From Corynebacterium oculi (lineage in GTDB: Bacteria; Actinomycetota; Actinomycetes; Mycobacteriales; Mycobacteriaceae), in assembly GCF_001412105.1 (NCBI RefSeq), contig NZ_LKST01000003.1, positions 410,107 through 474,106 on the forward strand: 64,000 nucleotides of DNA, in the 5' to 3' direction. Shown here piece by piece: positions 45,314 through 58,989 of the stretch (its first letter is position 1; each line of letters begins with the position of its first letter). The position numbers and the translations under genes were made by a program. The notes under the pieces were generated by a model. That model ran no database searches. It was given only the letters and a program-made list of their open reading frames with translations, and was not told the origin of the DNA.

Positions 45314-47788
45314 GTGCTTATTTCACAGAAGTTCATCACCCGGCACCTCGCGCGGAAAAATAGCGGCTGGTCGGTCAGCCCAGAGGAACTTGATTCCGGC
45401 TTTGTCCGCGTGGGCTTTGAAACGGAGGGTTACGCGCCGCTGCCGGAAACCACCGGCCCGCTCGTGGTGGGGCGCGTGGAGCAGATCGAGGAACTCACGG
45501 GCTTTAAAAAGCCGATCCGGTACTGCCAGGTCAACGTGGGCCAGGCCAACGGCACCGGGGAGTTGCAAGGCATCATCTGCGGGGCCCGCAATTTCCGGGA
45601 GGGCTCCCTGGTGGTGGTCTCCCTGCCAGGGGCGGAGCTACCCGGTGGGTTTAAGATCGCCGCACGCAAGACCTACGATCACATCTCCAACGGCATGATC
45701 TGTTCGGCCACGGAACTGGGGCTCACGGATAAGTCCACCGATGGCATCATCATTCTGGACGAGGGCGAGCCGGGCGAGGACGCCCGCTCAATCCTGGGCT
45801 TGGATGACGTGATCTTTGACGTCAACGTCACCCCGGATCGCGGTTATGCGCTCAGCGTGCGGGGGCTGGCACGGGAACTGGCCTCCGCCTTTGGCCTTGA
45901 TTACGAGGACCCGGCCGAGCGCGACGTGACTCAGCCCCAGGGGGAGACCCTGGAGGTCACCGTGGCGGAGGAGACGCGTGCCCGGCGCTTTGGCCTGCGC
46001 AAGGTCAGCGGCATTGATCCCGCAGCGGTGTCCCCGTTCTGGTTGCAGCGAGAACTCATGGCCTTCGGCGCGCGGCCCGTCAACGCCGCCACCGACGTGA
46101 CTAACTACGTGATGTTCCTCCTGGGCCAGCCCATGCACGCCTTCGACGCCGGGGTGATCTCCGGGGGGTTGAGGGTGCGTTGCGCGGCGGCGGGGGAGAC
46201 GCTGACCACCCTGGATCACGTCGAGCGGAAGCTTGATCCGAGTGACGTGGTGATCTGCGATGACTCCGGTATCCAATCGCTGGCCGGGGTGATGGGCGGG
46301 GCTACCTCGGAGATCAGCGAGACCACCACCGAGGTGTATTTTGAGGCCGCCACCTGGGATCCGCTGACGGTGGCGCGCACCAGCCGCCGCCACAAGCTCA
46401 GCTCGGAGTCCTCGCGCCGCTTTGAGCGCGGCGTGGATCCCGCGCTGGTGGAGGCGGCCCTGGACATGGCCTGTGAACTGCTGGTGAGCATCGCTGGGGG
46501 CAAGGCGGAGCCCACCCGCACGCTGGTGGGCGAGGTACCCGCCATGCCGCAGATCCGCATGGCGGCGCTGCGCCCCGCGCAGGTGGCCGGGGTGGACTAC
46601 AGCGCGGAGACGGTCATCCGCCGCCTCCGCGAGGTGGGCTGCACCGTGGAGGAGGACGGGGAGGACCTCGTGGTAACCCCGGCTACCTGGCGCGGCGACC
46701 TCACGATGGAGGCCGATCTGGTGGAGGAGGTGCTGCGGCTGGAGGGCCTGGAGGATATTCCCTCGATCCTTCCCACCCCCAAGGGCGGGCGCGGCCTGAC
46801 CCCGGCTCAGCGCCGTCGCCGGGCCGTTGGTCATGCCCTGGCCTATCACGGGTATGCGGAGATTCTTCCCTCGCCCTTCACCGCCACGGATATTTTCGAT
46901 ACCTGGGAGTTGGAGCAGAACGACGCCCGCCGCCGCACCGTGGCCGTGCGCAACCCGCTGGAAGCGGACCATGCGGTGTTGGCCACCACGCTCCTGCCCG
47001 CGATGCTGGAGGCCGTGGGCCGCAACGCGGCCAGGGGGCGCGCGGACTTGAGTCTCTTTGGCATCCAGCAGGTATTCTTCCGGCGCGGCGAGCACACGCC
47101 CATGCCCTCCGTGGCCGCACGCCCCTCGGAGGAGGAGGTGAGTGCGGTGCGGGATTCCCTACCGGAACAGCCGCTGCATGTGGCCACCGTGGGCGGCGGC
47201 AACATCGAGTACGCCGGGCCGTGGGGTGAGGGCCGAGCCTATACCTATGCGGACGCGATCGAGTCCGCCCGCATGGTGGCGCGCGCGGCGGGCCTGGAGC
47301 TAGAGGTGCGCCAGGCCCAGGAGCGCCCCTGGCACCCCGGCCGGTGCGCGGCCCTGCTTATCGACGGCCGCGTGGTGGGCCACGCCGGCGAACTCCACCC
47401 GCAGGTGCTGGAGGCCATGAACCTGCCCCCTCGGCTGTGCGCGATGGAACTCGACCTCACGGCCCTGCCCTTTACCCAGGAGGTTCCGGCCCCAGTGCTC
47501 TCGGCCTTCCCCGCTTTGCACCAGGATATCGCCCTGGTGGTGGACGAGGCCGTGGCGGTGCAGGATATTCGCGCCGCCCTGGTAGAGGGGGCCGGGGAGT
47601 TGCTGGAGGACGTACAGCTCTTTGACATCTATCGTGCGGACGCGGTGGGGGCGGAGAAGAAGTCTCTGACCTTCTCGTTGCTGTTCCGCGCGGCGGATCG
47701 CACGCTCACGGACGCGGAGGCGAACGAGGCGCGACTGGCCGCCGCGAGGCGCGCCGAGGAGCGCTGGGGGGCGCGGTTGCGGGGATAG
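45314..47788 (+). CDS. pheT: Phenylalanine-tRNA ligase beta subunit
   Basis: The 824-residue chain contains an EMAP/tRNA-binding domain (VNVGQANGTGELQGIICGA), the B3/4 editing domain, B5 (VRRL-type region around RMAALRPAQVAGVDYSAET), an inactive catalytic-like core, and the anticodon-binding FDX-ACB domain (SAFPALHQDIALVVDEAV, SLTFSLLFRAADRTLTDAE). The GTG at 45314 lies 5 bases after AAGGAG. It is intact. Confidence 0.95.
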   Translation: MLISQKFITRHLARKNSGWSVSPEELDSGFVRVGFETEGYAPLPETTGPLVVGRVEQIEELTGFKKPIRYCQVNVGQANGTGELQGIICGARNFREGSLVVVSLPGAELPGGFKIAARKTYDHISNGMICSATELGLTDKSTDGIIILDEGEPGEDARSILGLDDVIFDVNVTPDRGYALSVRGLARELASAFGLDYEDPAERDVTQPQGETLEVTVAEETRARRFGLRKVSGIDPAAVSPFWLQRELMAFGARPVNAATDVTNYVMFLLGQPMHAFDAGVISGGLRVRCAAAGETLTTLDHVERKLDPSDVVICDDSGIQSLAGVMGGATSEISETTTEVYFEAATWDPLTVARTSRRHKLSSESSRRFERGVDPALVEAALDMACELLVSIAGGKAEPTRTLVGEVPAMPQIRMAALRPAQVAGVDYSAETVIRRLREVGCTVEEDGEDLVVTPATWRGDLTMEADLVEEVLRLEGLEDIPSILPTPKGGRGLTPAQRRRRAVGHALAYHGYAEILPSPFTATDIFDTWELEQNDARRRTVAVRNPLEADHAVLATTLLPAMLEAVGRNAARGRADLSLFGIQQVFFRRGEHTPMPSVAARPSEEEVSAVRDSLPEQPLHVATVGGGNIEYAGPWGEGRAYTYADAIESARMVARAAGLELEVRQAQERPWHPGRCAALLIDGRVVGHAGELHPQVLEAMNLPPRLCAMELDLTALPFTQEVPAPVLSAFPALHQDIALVVDEAVAVQDIRAALVEGAGELLEDVQLFDIYRADAVGAEKKSLTFSLLFRAADRTLTDAEANEARLAAARRAEERWGARLRG

Positions 47789-47798
47789 GCCCGGTGGT

Positions 47799-47826
47799 AC
47801 CCGGCGAGGGGGTGCCGGGTTTTCTC
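47799..47826 (+). terminator. Terminator after pheT
   Basis: ACCCGGC..GCCGGGT stem followed by TTTTCTC. Confidence 0.75.
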
Positions 47827-47834
47827 TCAGCATT

Positions 47835-47854
47835 ATTATCACACCCGTGATAAT
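47835..47854. promoter_or_regulatory. Palindromic operator/promoter of the ABC-F gene
   Basis: A perfect inverted repeat ATTATCAC-ACCC-GTGATAAT overlaps the likely -10 (GATAAT or TAATAT) and ends 8 bases before the ATG of the ABC-F gene. That geometry fits a repressor blocking RNA polymerase at a leaderless promoter. The TetR protein encoded downstream is the natural candidate. Confidence 0.7.
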
Positions 47855-47862
47855 ATAGTGGA

Positions 47863-49482
47863 ATGGGACTTTTCTCGGTGCATTCACTCGGCTATTCCTT
47901 GCCTGATGGCCGGCCACTATTGCGTGGTATATCGTTTCAAGCAACGCGGGGGGATAAGGTGGCGCTCATTGGGCGTAACGGGGCGGGAAAGACGACATTA
48001 TTGAAGATGATCTCCGGAGAAATAATGGGGAGGAGTGGTGCCATTTCTCGTTCGGGTTCCGTGGGGGTCATGCCGCAATTCTTTGAAGGGGGCACCGTGC
48101 GCGATGTCTTACTCTCCGTGGCACCCCGCCCCGTGCGCTCGGCGGCGAAGGAGGTGCGTGCGGCGGAGGGGGCCCTGGTGGAAGGGGGTGATCGGGCCGC
48201 CTGTCGATATGCCGAGGCGTGGGGGAGGTGGGGTGGCGTGGGCGGGTATGACGCAGAGGTGCTGTGGGATTTCTGCGCCACCGAAGCCCTGGGGGTACCT
48301 TTGACGGAATGTTGGGATCGCCCTATTCGTACCCTCTCCGGCGGTGAACAGAAGCGCCTGATCCTCACGTCCCTTTTTTATGGGAAGGATGATATTCTCC
48401 TTCTTGATGAACCGGATAATTTCCTCGATATCCCGGGTAAATACTGGCTGGAAAACATGCTGCGGGAGACGGATAAGCTGGTGCTGTATGTCAGCCATGA
48501 TCGGGAGTTTCTGTCCCACACCGCGACTGCCGTGGTGACTCGGGAGCTGAGCGAGCGGGGAAATACCTGTTGGGTGCATTCCGGAGGTTTTGATAGCTAT
48601 CGTGCGGCGAGGGAGGAGCGCCTGTCCCGGCAGGATGAACTGAGGCGTAGGTGGGAGGAGGATCGCGCACACTTACGCGAGATGGTGCGCACGTATAAGA
48701 ATAAGGCGGCCTATAACTCGGATATGGCTTCGCGGTATCGGGCGGCGCAGACGCGGCTTAAGAGATTCGAGTTGACTGGAGCCCCAGAGAAGCGCCCGCG
48801 TCAAGAGAAGGTAGAGATGAGGCTTCGCGGAGGCCGTACGGGGAAGAAAGTCCTGGTGTGTGAGGAATTTGCGTTACCGGGCCTGACCCTTCCCTTTAAT
48901 TACGAGGTGCGCTACGGGGATCGGATAGGCGTGTTGGGGCCCAATGGGGAGGGGAAGTCTCTTTTTCTGCGCCTGTTGGCTTCCCAGGTAGGAGGAAATG
49001 GCGGCGAGGATAATCCGGTGCGCTACAAGGGGAAGGTGGTTGGTGGCTCTCGGGTCTATCCCGGTTATTTCGCTCAAAAGCAGGGTCGCCCGGAGTTGGC
49101 AGGGCGCACGCTCCTGGATATTTTGCATCGCGGTGAGGGGAGGCGCGAGGGAATGCCGAGGCAGGAGGCCACCGGTGCGCTCGCGCGTTATGGTTTGGCG
49201 CGGTCGGCGGAGCAGAACTTTGAGGATCTCTCCGGTGGGCAAAAGGCACGCTTTCAGATCCTGCTCGTGGAATTGGAGGGGGCCACCATGCTCTTGCTCG
49301 ATGAGCCCACGGATAATCTGGACCTGGAATCGGCAGAGGCTCTTCAGGAGGGCCTGCGTGCTTTTGCTGGAACGGTGCTTGCGGTAACGCATGACCGATG
49401 GTTTACCAGAGACTTTGATCGGTTTCTGATATTTTCGCGGGACGGATCGGTAATGGAAAGCGATAGGCCGATATGGGAATGA
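47863..49482 (+). CDS. ABC-F ATPase, probable ribosome-protection type
   Basis: The 539 residues have two ABC domains and no membrane segments. Domain 1: Walker A GRNGAGKTTLLKM, signature TLSGGEQKRLIL, Walker B LLLDEPDNFLDI. A charged linker follows near residues 250-305 (EERLSRQDELRRRWEED, DMASRYRAAQTRLKRF). Domain 2: GPNGEGKSLFLRLL, DLSGGQKARFQIL, LLLDEPTDNLDLE. ABC-F proteins act on the ribosome, and several give resistance to antibiotics that bind the 50S exit tunnel. A TetR regulator directly downstream and an operator upstream suggest drug-inducible expression. Codon use is somewhat less GC-rich than in the neighbours, a possible sign of transfer. Confidence 0.85.
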   Translation: MGLFSVHSLGYSLPDGRPLLRGISFQATRGDKVALIGRNGAGKTTLLKMISGEIMGRSGAISRSGSVGVMPQFFEGGTVRDVLLSVAPRPVRSAAKEVRAAEGALVEGGDRAACRYAEAWGRWGGVGGYDAEVLWDFCATEALGVPLTECWDRPIRTLSGGEQKRLILTSLFYGKDDILLLDEPDNFLDIPGKYWLENMLRETDKLVLYVSHDREFLSHTATAVVTRELSERGNTCWVHSGGFDSYRAAREERLSRQDELRRRWEEDRAHLREMVRTYKNKAAYNSDMASRYRAAQTRLKRFELTGAPEKRPRQEKVEMRLRGGRTGKKVLVCEEFALPGLTLPFNYEVRYGDRIGVLGPNGEGKSLFLRLLASQVGGNGGEDNPVRYKGKVVGGSRVYPGYFAQKQGRPELAGRTLLDILHRGEGRREGMPRQEATGALARYGLARSAEQNFEDLSGGQKARFQILLVELEGATMLLLDEPTDNLDLESAEALQEGLRAFAGTVLAVTHDRWFTRDFDRFLIFSRDGSVMESDRPIWE

Positions 49483-49488
49483 GGAGTT

Positions 49489-50071
49489 ATGCCTGCACGT
49501 ATTAATGCGGAGGAGCGCCGTCGCCTCGTGATAGAAGCGGCCTTTCGACAGGTAGTGGCCGAGGGGGTGGAGGGGATTACGCTGCGCAAAGTGGCCGCGG
49601 AGGCGGATCTTAATATCGGATCGGTGCGGCACTTCTTCGATGGGCATGAGGAGCTATTGGCAGCAGCGGTGCGGGAGGCGGGAGACCGCATGGGCCATCG
49701 TCTTGCTCTTCACCCGATGGACCGGTTGCGGGGTCTTAGGGGCGAGGAGGCGGTTAATGCTATGCAAGCCCTGGTGGAGCAGGTACTACCGGTGGACGAT
49801 GTGCGGCATGCAGAGGCCATTGTGGTGGTGGAGTTCATTCGGGCCTCAAGGGTGAACCCGGTTTTTGCTCCCGTCGCGGCGGAGATGTATCGGGATCTTG
49901 TGGTGGTCCTGGAGGAGGCGTTTACCGAGTTAGGGGTGGTAGAGCCTCGCGCTGCGGCGGGGGAGGTATCGGCTCTTATCGGTGGGCTGACGCTCGATGC
50001 AGTAACTCCCCATGGTTCCTTGACCTCGGCGCAGGTGCGGGCCACGCTGCGGCGGGCTCTTAACCGAATCC

Positions 50072-50082
<11 letters not shown>
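49489..50082 (+). CDS. TetR-family regulator
   Basis: The 197-residue protein has an N-terminal HTH (RLVIEAAFRQVVAEGVEGITLRKVAAEADLNIGSVRHFF) and a variable ligand-binding C-terminal domain. ATG 49489 comes 6 bases after the ABC-F stop, with GAGGAG just upstream, so the two form an operon. It probably represses the operon by binding the palindrome at 47835-47854 and releases it when a drug binds. The last codons overlap a possible ARG box for argC. Confidence 0.85.
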
Positions 50083-51147
<1,065 letters not shown>

Positions 51148-51165
51148 AGATAGAGAGAAAAGAAG

Positions 51166-52317
51166 ATGAGCATTACTGCCCCCAGGGGCTTCCAGGCGGC
51201 GGCCACCACGGCCGGGATCAAGCCCTCCGGCACACCGGACATGGCGCTGGTGGTCAATGCGGGCCGCCAGCGCAGCGCCGCTGCGGTATTTACCCGCAAC
51301 AAAATCTGCGCCGCTCCGGTGGTGCTCAGCCGGAAGGCCGTGGCCGATGGGCACCTCGACGCCGTGGTGTATAACGCGGGCAATGCCAACGCCTGCACCG
51401 GCAAGCAGGGATACCTCGATGCCCAGGAGATTCAGCGGGCCGTAGCGCGTGAATTGGACACCGAGGCGCAGGCCGTGGCCTGTTGTTCCACCGGACTCAT
51501 CGGAGAGCCGCTGCCCATGCCGCTGCTGCGGGCGGGGGTGCGGGGGCTCGTCGATAAGCTGGGGCCGCACGGCAGCGCGGCGGCCGAGGCGATCATGACC
51601 ACGGACACCGTGCCCAAGGAAACCCTGGTGACGGGGGCGGGTTTCACGCTCGGCGGCATGGGCAAAGGGGTGGGCATGATGGCCCCTTCCCTGGCCACGA
51701 TGCTGGTGTGCCTGACCACGGACGCACAGGCCACCCCGCAGGCGCTCGACGCCGCCCTGCGCCGGGCCACGGAGCGCACCTTCGACGTGCTGGACATCGA
51801 CGGCTCTACCTCCACCAACGACACGGTGATCCTCATGGCCTCCGGAGAATCCGGGGTGCAGCCCGCGCAGGAGGAACTCGACGCCGTGGTGCTGCGCGCC
51901 TGCGATGACCTGGCCAAAGCCATGCAGGCGGACGCCGAGGGCGTGACCAAGCGGGTGAGCATCACGGTGCAGGGCGCGGCGAATCGGGAGCAGGCGCTGC
52001 TGGCCGCGCGCACGGTGGGGCGCGATAACCTGGTCAAATGTGCGATGTTCGGCTCCGATCCGAACTGGGGCCGGGTGCTCGCCGCCGTGGGCATGGCCCC
52101 GGTGGAGATGAACCCGGAGAACATCGCGGTGAGCTTCAACGATCACGTGGTCTGCGCGGAATCCACGGTGGTTCCCGGCGCGCGGGAGGTGGACCTCAGC
52201 GGCACGGACATCGCCGTGAACATCGACCTCGGCACGGGTAAGACCGGCGCGGCCACGGTGTACACCACCGATCTCTCTCACGCCTATGTGGAAATTAACT
52301 CGGCGTACACCACCTAA
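51166..52317 (+). CDS. argJ: Glutamate N-acetyltransferase/amino-acid acetyltransferase
   Basis: ArgJ moves acetyl groups from N-acetylornithine to glutamate. The 383-residue precursor is autocleaved before the Thr in [13 protein letters not shown], giving the alpha and beta chains. Other marks are [26 protein letters not shown] and [17 protein letters not shown] 51166 follows AGAGAGAAAAGAAG. Confidence 0.95.
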   Translation: MSITAPRGFQAAATTAGIKPSGTPDMALVVNAGRQRSAAAVFTRNKICAAPVVLSRKAVADGHLDAVVYNAGNANACTGKQGYLDAQEIQRAVARELDTEAQAVACCSTGLIGEPLPMPLLRAGVRGLVDKLGPHGSAAAEAIMTTDTVPKETLVTGAGFTLGGMGKGVGMMAPSLATMLVCLTTDAQATPQALDAALRRATERTFDVLDIDGSTSTNDTVILMASGESGVQPAQEELDAVVLRACDDLAKAMQADAEGVTKRVSITVQGAANREQALLAARTVGRDNLVKCAMFGSDPNWGRVLAAVGMAPVEMNPENIAVSFNDHVVCAESTVVPGAREVDLSGTDIAVNIDLGTGKTGAATVYTTDLSHAYVEINSAYTT

Positions 52318-52330
52318 AAGGAGAGAAGCG

Positions 52331-53227
52331 ATGTCACAACTTCACGCGCTCAGCCCGGCGGATCGCGCGGCCGTCCTGGCGGAGGCACTGCCGTGGTTGC
52401 AGCACTTCCGAGACCGCATTGTGGTGGTCAAGTACGGCGGCAACGCGATGGTGGACGAGGGCCTCAAGGCCGCCTTCGCCGCAGACATGGTGCTGCTGCG
52501 CACCATCGGGGCGCGCCCCGTGGTGGTGCATGGCGGCGGTCCACAGATCTCCACGATGCTGCATCGCCTGGGCCTTGAGGGGGAATTTCGCGGCGGCTTC
52601 CGCGTGACCACCCCGGAGGTGATGGAGGTGGTGCGCATGGTGCTCTTTGGGCAGGTGGGGCGCGACCTCGTGGGGTTGATTAACTCCCACGGCCCCTACG
52701 CGGTGGGCACCTCCGGGGAGGATGCTGGCCTCTTTACCGCCCAGCGCAGGCTGGTCACCATCGACGGCAGCCCCACGGACATCGGCCTGGTGGGAGACAT
52801 CGTGGACGTGGACGCCACCGCCCTGATGGATCTGATCGAGGCCGGGCGGATCCCGGTGGTGTCCACCATCGCGCCGGGGACGGACGGGCAGGTATATAAC
52901 GTGAACGCCGATACCGCCGCCGGAGCGCTGGCTGCGGCGATCGGCGCGGAGCGCCTGCTCGTGCTCACCAACGTGGAGGGACTGTACACGCGGTGGCCGG
53001 ATCGTTCCTCGCTGGTGAGCACCATCACCACGGATCGGTTGCGGGCGCTGCTGCCCGGCCTGGATAGCGGCATGATCCCCAAGATGGAGTCCTGCCTGCG
53101 CGCGGTGGAATCCGGGGTGAAGGCGGCGCACGTGATCGACGGACGGCTGAGCCACTCCGTCATCCTGGAACTACTCACCGAGGGCGGCATCGGAACGATG
53201 GTGCTGCCGGGAGGAAGCAATGAGTGA
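52331..53227 (+). CDS. argB: Acetylglutamate kinase
   Basis: ArgB phosphorylates N-acetylglutamate, and in corynebacteria it is the arginine-inhibited control step. The 298 residues have the amino-acid-kinase fold: [67 protein letters not shown] 52331 follows AAGGAGAG. It overlaps argD by 8 bases. Confidence 0.96.
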   Translation: MSQLHALSPADRAAVLAEALPWLQHFRDRIVVVKYGGNAMVDEGLKAAFAADMVLLRTIGARPVVVHGGGPQISTMLHRLGLEGEFRGGFRVTTPEVMEVVRMVLFGQVGRDLVGLINSHGPYAVGTSGEDAGLFTAQRRLVTIDGSPTDIGLVGDIVDVDATALMDLIEAGRIPVVSTIAPGTDGQVYNVNADTAAGALAAAIGAERLLVLTNVEGLYTRWPDRSSLVSTITTDRLRALLPGLDSGMIPKMESCLRAVESGVKAAHVIDGRLSHSVILELLTEGGIGTMVLPGGSNE

Positions 53228-54410
53228 GACGTTAAACACCTGGCCCACGGTGCTCATGGGCACCTATCCCACCCCGCGCATCGAGGTGGTGGAGGGCCGC
53301 GGCGCGCGGCTTATCGACGCCGAGGGGCGCGACTACATCGACCTTCTCTCCGGGATCGCGGTGGCCTCCCTGGGTTATGGCAACGAGAAGCTGGCCCGGG
53401 CCGTGGGGGAGCAGGCGCTGCGATACACCCATACCTCGAACCTCCTGGGGTCACGCCCCGTGGTGGAGGTGGGGGCGGCGCTGTGTGGTCGCTTCCCGGC
53501 AGAGGACGCCCGGGTGTTCTTCTGCAACTCCGGCGCGGAGGCGAACGAGGCGGCGCTGAAGTCGTCCCGGCGCACGGGGCGGCGTCGGGTGCTCGCTGCG
53601 GTTCACAGCTTTCATGGCCGCACGATGGGCGCGCTTTCCTTGACCGGTCAGCCCGCCAAACGCGCGCCCTTCGAGCCGTTGCCCGGCGGGGTGGAGTTCT
53701 TCCCCTATGGGGACGAACCCTCCCTGCGCCGCCTGGTGGAGACCGATCCGCACGAGGTGGCGGCGATCTTCCTCGAACCCATCCAGGGGGAGACCGGCGT
53801 GATCCCGGCCCCGGAGGGGTTCCTGAGCGCGGTGCGTGGGCTGTGCGATGAGTACGGGATACTCCTGGTGCTTGACGAGGTACAGACGGGCGTGGGGCGC
53901 ACCGGCGATTTCTTTGCCTTCGAGCACGAGGGGGTGGTGCCGGACGTGGTGACCCTGGCCAAGGGGCTGGGCGCGGGATTGCCCATCGGTGCATGCCTGG
54001 CGCACGGCCCCGCCGCGCACCTGCTGGGGCTGGGCGATCACGGCACCACCTTTGGTGGGAACCCCGTGGCCTGCGCCGCGGCGGGCGTGGTGCTGGAGAG
54101 CATCGACGCGGATTTCCTCGCCCGGGTGCGGCGGGCCGGGGAGCGGTTGCGGGAGGGCCTTGCGGCCCTACCACAGGTGGAGAGCGTGCGTGGCCGGGGC
54201 CTCATGCTGGGTGTGGTGCTGCGCTCCCCGGTGGCCGAGCGGGCGGTGGCGGAGGGGCTCCGCGCGGGTGTGATCCTCAACGCTCCTTCGGATCGGGTGT
54301 TGCGGGTGGTGCCGCCCCTGGTGATTACGGACAATGAGATGGACGAGGCATTGCGCCGCGTGGCCGTGGCGCTCGGCGGCGTGGACGGCCAGGAGCAGGA
54401 AGGAGCATGA
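53220..54410 (+). CDS. argD: Acetylornithine aminotransferase
   Basis: This PLP enzyme converts the acetylglutamate semialdehyde to acetylornithine. The 396 residues include [17 protein letters not shown], the PLP-contact [14 protein letters not shown] and the Schiff-base Lys in [14 protein letters not shown]. In many corynebacteria argF follows; here argR starts inside the last codons (ATGA overlap). Confidence 0.95.
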   Translation: MSETLNTWPTVLMGTYPTPRIEVVEGRGARLIDAEGRDYIDLLSGIAVASLGYGNEKLARAVGEQALRYTHTSNLLGSRPVVEVGAALCGRFPAEDARVFFCNSGAEANEAALKSSRRTGRRRVLAAVHSFHGRTMGALSLTGQPAKRAPFEPLPGGVEFFPYGDEPSLRRLVETDPHEVAAIFLEPIQGETGVIPAPEGFLSAVRGLCDEYGILLVLDEVQTGVGRTGDFFAFEHEGVVPDVVTLAKGLGAGLPIGACLAHGPAAHLLGLGDHGTTFGGNPVACAAAGVVLESIDADFLARVRRAGERLREGLAALPQVESVRGRGLMLGVVLRSPVAERAVAEGLRAGVILNAPSDRVLRVVPPLVITDNEMDEALRRVAVALGGVDGQEQEGA

Positions 54411-54889
54411 AGGTGACCACCCGCACCGCACGTCAAGGGAAGATACTTGATATTTTGGCGGCTACCCGAGTGTACAGCCAGGTGCAGCTCTCCGAGCTGC
54501 TGCTGGACGAGGGAATCGACGCCACCCAGGCCACTCTCTCGCGCGATCTCGACGAGCTGGGAGCGCGCAAGGTGCGCCGCGAGGGCTCGCGCCCCTTTTA
54601 TGCCGTTGGGTCCGAGGAGAACTCCGCGCCGGATACGTTATCCGGGCCGCGCGATAAGCTCCGAAGAATGTTGGAGGAGTTGGTGGTTTCCGTTGACTCC
54701 TCCTCCCACATTGCCGTGCTGCGCACCCCGCCGGGTGCCGCGCAGTACCTCGCCAGCTTCATCGACCGGGTGGGCATGGCGGAGGTGGTGGGCTGCATCG
54801 CCGGCGATGATACCATTTTTGTTCTGGCGCGAGACCCCATGACGGGGGCGGATTTGGCCTCCCTTTTGCGGGGCTGGACTAACGAATAA
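54407..54889 (+). CDS. argR: Arginine repressor
   Basis: The 160-residue repressor has an N-terminal winged helix ([41 protein letters not shown]) and a C-terminal arginine-binding oligomerisation domain ([15 protein letters not shown]). It binds ARG boxes with arginine. It overlaps argD by 4 bases and precedes argG by 25 bases. Confidence 0.95.
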   Translation: MKVTTRTARQGKILDILAATRVYSQVQLSELLLDEGIDATQATLSRDLDELGARKVRREGSRPFYAVGSEENSAPDTLSGPRDKLRRMLEELVVSVDSSSHIAVLRTPPGAAQYLASFIDRVGMAEVVGCIAGDDTIFVLARDPMTGADLASLLRGWTNE

Positions 54890-54914
54890 AAATCTATTTC
54901 AAGGAGAAAATATT

Positions 54915-56111
54915 ATGACTAACCGTATTGTTCTTGCCTATTCCGGCGGCCTGGATACCTCCGTGGCCATTCCTTACCTTTCCAAGATGATCGAGGGGGA
55001 GGTCGTGGCCGTGTCCCTGGATCTGGGCCAGGGGGGCGAGGATATGGAATCCGTGCGGCAGCGCGCCCTGGACTGCGGCGCCGTGGAGTCCATCGTGGTG
55101 GACGCCAAGGATGAGTTTGCGGAGCAGTACTGCCTGCCCGCAGTCAAGGCTAACGCCTTGTATATGAAGCAATACCCGCTGGTGTCCGCGCTTTCCCGGC
55201 CGCTGATTGTCAAGCACCTGGTGGAGGCCGCCAAGGCGCACGGCGGAACGCACGTGGCGCACGGCTGCACGGGCAAGGGCAACGATCAAGTGCGCTTCGA
55301 GGTGGGCTTTATGAGCACCGACCCGAGCCTGGAGATCGTGGCTCCGGCGAGGGACTTCGCCTGGACCAGGGATAAGGCCATCGAGTTCGCCGAGGAGATT
55401 AACCTGCCCATCGAGCAGTCCTCCTCCTCGCCGTTTTCCATCGACCAAAACGTGTGGGGCCGGGCGGTGGAAACCGGCTTCCTGGAGGATCTGTGGAACC
55501 CGCCCACCAAGGATCTTTATGCCTACACGGAGGATCCCGCCCTGGGCAATGCCCCCGATGAGCTGATCGTCTCCTTCAAGGGCGGCGCCCCGGTGGCGAT
55601 CGACGGTCGCCCGGTCACCGTCCTGGAGGCCATCGAGGAGCTGAACCGGCGGGCCGGCGCGCAGGGTGTGGGCCGCCTGGACATGGTGGAGGATCGCCTG
55701 GTGGGGATCAAGTCCCGCGAGGTCTACGAGGCCCCCGGCGCGACGGTGCTCATCAAGGCGCACGAGGCGCTGGAGGACGTGACCGTGGAGCGCGAGTTGG
55801 CCCGCTACAAGCGGCTGGTGGAGGCGCGCTGGTCGGAGGAAGTCTATGACGGCCTGTGGTTTAGCCCCCTGAAGCGCTCCCTGGACGCCTTCATCGAGTC
55901 CACCCAGGAGCACGTCACCGGCGATATTCGCCTGGTGCTGCACGCCGGGACCGTCACGGTGAACGGGCGGCGCTCCGAGCATTCGCTTTACGACTTCAAC
56001 CTGGCCACCTACGACACCGGCGATACCTTCGATCAGACGCTGGCCAAGGGCTTCGTGCAGCTGCACGGACTGTCCTCCAAGATGGCCAACAAGCGGGACC
56101 GGGAGGCGTAA
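54915..56111 (+). CDS. argG: Argininosuccinate synthase
   Basis: ArgG joins citrulline and aspartate using ATP. The 398 residues start with the P-loop-like [19 protein letters not shown] and include [14 protein letters not shown] and [11 protein letters not shown] 54915 follows AAGGAG. It needs citrulline, whose maker argF is not in this cluster. Confidence 0.96.
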   Translation: MTNRIVLAYSGGLDTSVAIPYLSKMIEGEVVAVSLDLGQGGEDMESVRQRALDCGAVESIVVDAKDEFAEQYCLPAVKANALYMKQYPLVSALSRPLIVKHLVEAAKAHGGTHVAHGCTGKGNDQVRFEVGFMSTDPSLEIVAPARDFAWTRDKAIEFAEEINLPIEQSSSSPFSIDQNVWGRAVETGFLEDLWNPPTKDLYAYTEDPALGNAPDELIVSFKGGAPVAIDGRPVTVLEAIEELNRRAGAQGVGRLDMVEDRLVGIKSREVYEAPGATVLIKAHEALEDVTVERELARYKRLVEARWSEEVYDGLWFSPLKRSLDAFIESTQEHVTGDIRLVLHAGTVTVNGRRSEHSLYDFNLATYDTGDTFDQTLAKGFVQLHGLSSKMANKRDREA

Positions 56112-57533
<1,422 letters not shown>

Positions 57534-57544
57534 AGTAAGAAGCC

Positions 57545-57730
57545 ATGAGCCTGAACCCGCAATTGCTGGACGTTTTGGTGTGCCCCAGGGACAAGGGGCC
57601 GCTGGTGTACCGTGAACAGGAACAGGTGCTGGTCAACGAGCGCCTGGGCATCGCCTATCGCATCGACCAGGGCATACCAGTGTTGCTGACGGACGAGGCC
57701 GTGGAGTGGCCGGGAGGACAAGCACAGTGA
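57545..57730 (+). CDS. Trm112-family small protein
   Basis: The 61-residue protein ([33 protein letters not shown]) has the Trm112/YcaR form: one CP motif and a short beta domain. Such proteins act as partners of methyltransferases or in zinc sites; here only one Cys remains. The stop overlaps the tyrS GTG. Confidence 0.8.
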   Translation: MSLNPQLLDVLVCPRDKGPLVYREQEQVLVNERLGIAYRIDQGIPVLLTDEAVEWPGGQAQ

Positions 57731-58989
57731 ACATCATCGAGGAATTGCAGTGGCGTGGATTGGTTAACCAATCCACGGATCTTGAGGCACTGCGCGCCGC
57801 CACGGAGAAGGAGCCCATCACCCTCTACTGCGGTTTTGATCCCACCGGCCCCTCCCTGCACGCGGGGCATTTGGTGCCGCTGCTGATGTTGGCCCGATTC
57901 CAGCGCGCGGGCCACAATCCCATCGTTCTCGCGGGCGGAGCCACCGGCATGATTGGCGATCCCCGCGACGTGGGAGAGCGCTCCATGAACGATGCGGATA
58001 CGGTCTCCGACTGGGCCGAGCGCATTTCCGGGCAGCTGCGCCGCTTTGTCACCTTCGAGGGCGAGCACTCCGCGCAGCTGGTGAACAACAACGAGTGGAC
58101 GAGGGAGATGACCGCCATTTCCTTCCTCCGCGACGTGGGCAAGCACTTTTCCCTCAACACCATGCTGGCGCGCGATACGGTGAAGCGCCGCCTGGATAAT
58201 GACGGCATCTCCTACACCGAGTTTTCCTACATGCTCCTCCAGGCCCATGATTATGTGCAGCTGCACGCCACCCGGGGGGTGAATCTCCAGGTGGGCGGCG
58301 GAGATCAGTGGGGCAACCTGGTGGCCGGGGTGGATCTGGTGCGTCGCGTGAGCGGGGACCAGGTGCACGCCCTCACGGTGCCCCTGGTCACGGACTCCGA
58401 GGGCAAGAAGTTTGGCAAGTCCACCGGCGGCGGTAGCCTGTGGCTCGACCCGGAGATGACCAGCCCCTACACCTGGTACCAGTACTTCATCAACGCCGCC
58501 GATGCGGACGTGATGCGTTACCTGCGCTGGTTCACCTTCCTAGACAAGGAGGAGTTAGACCGCCTGGAACAGGAGGTGGCCGAGCGCCCGCACGCCAGGG
58601 AGGCCCAGCGCACCCTGGCGAGGGAGATGACCACCCTGGTGCACGGGGAGCGGGCCACCGCCTCCGTGGAGCTGGCTTCTCAGGCGCTCTTTGGCCGCGC
58701 CGATCTCGCGGATCTGGACGAGGCCACGCTGGCCTCGGCGGTTTCGGAGACGCAGGTGCTCTCGTTAGAGCAGGATTCGCCGCGCGGTATCCTGGATCTC
58801 CTGGTGGGCACCGGCCTGGTGGATTCCAAGGGGGCGGCGCGCCGCGCGATCAAGGAGGGCGGGGTGTACGTCAACAACACCCGCGTTGCGGCCGAGGACT
58901 GGGAGCCCGAGGAACGGGACTTCTTGCACGGGGCGTGGCTGGTGCTGCGCCGGGGCAAGAAGAACTTTGCCGGAGTTCTCCGAGGGTGA
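57727..58989 (+). CDS. tyrS: Tyrosine-tRNA ligase
   Basis: This class I synthetase has 420 residues. The HIGH-like motif is [12 protein letters not shown], the KMSKS-like motif is [10 protein letters not shown], and the C-terminus carries an S4 RNA-binding domain ([25 protein letters not shown]). GTG 57727 overlaps the preceding stop as GTGA. Confidence 0.95.
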   Translation: MNIIEELQWRGLVNQSTDLEALRAATEKEPITLYCGFDPTGPSLHAGHLVPLLMLARFQRAGHNPIVLAGGATGMIGDPRDVGERSMNDADTVSDWAERISGQLRRFVTFEGEHSAQLVNNNEWTREMTAISFLRDVGKHFSLNTMLARDTVKRRLDNDGISYTEFSYMLLQAHDYVQLHATRGVNLQVGGGDQWGNLVAGVDLVRRVSGDQVHALTVPLVTDSEGKKFGKSTGGGSLWLDPEMTSPYTWYQYFINAADADVMRYLRWFTFLDKEELDRLEQEVAERPHAREAQRTLAREMTTLVHGERATASVELASQALFGRADLADLDEATLASAVSETQVLSLEQDSPRGILDLLVGTGLVDSKGAARRAIKEGGVYVNNTRVAAEDWEPEERDFLHGAWLVLRRGKKNFAGVLRG

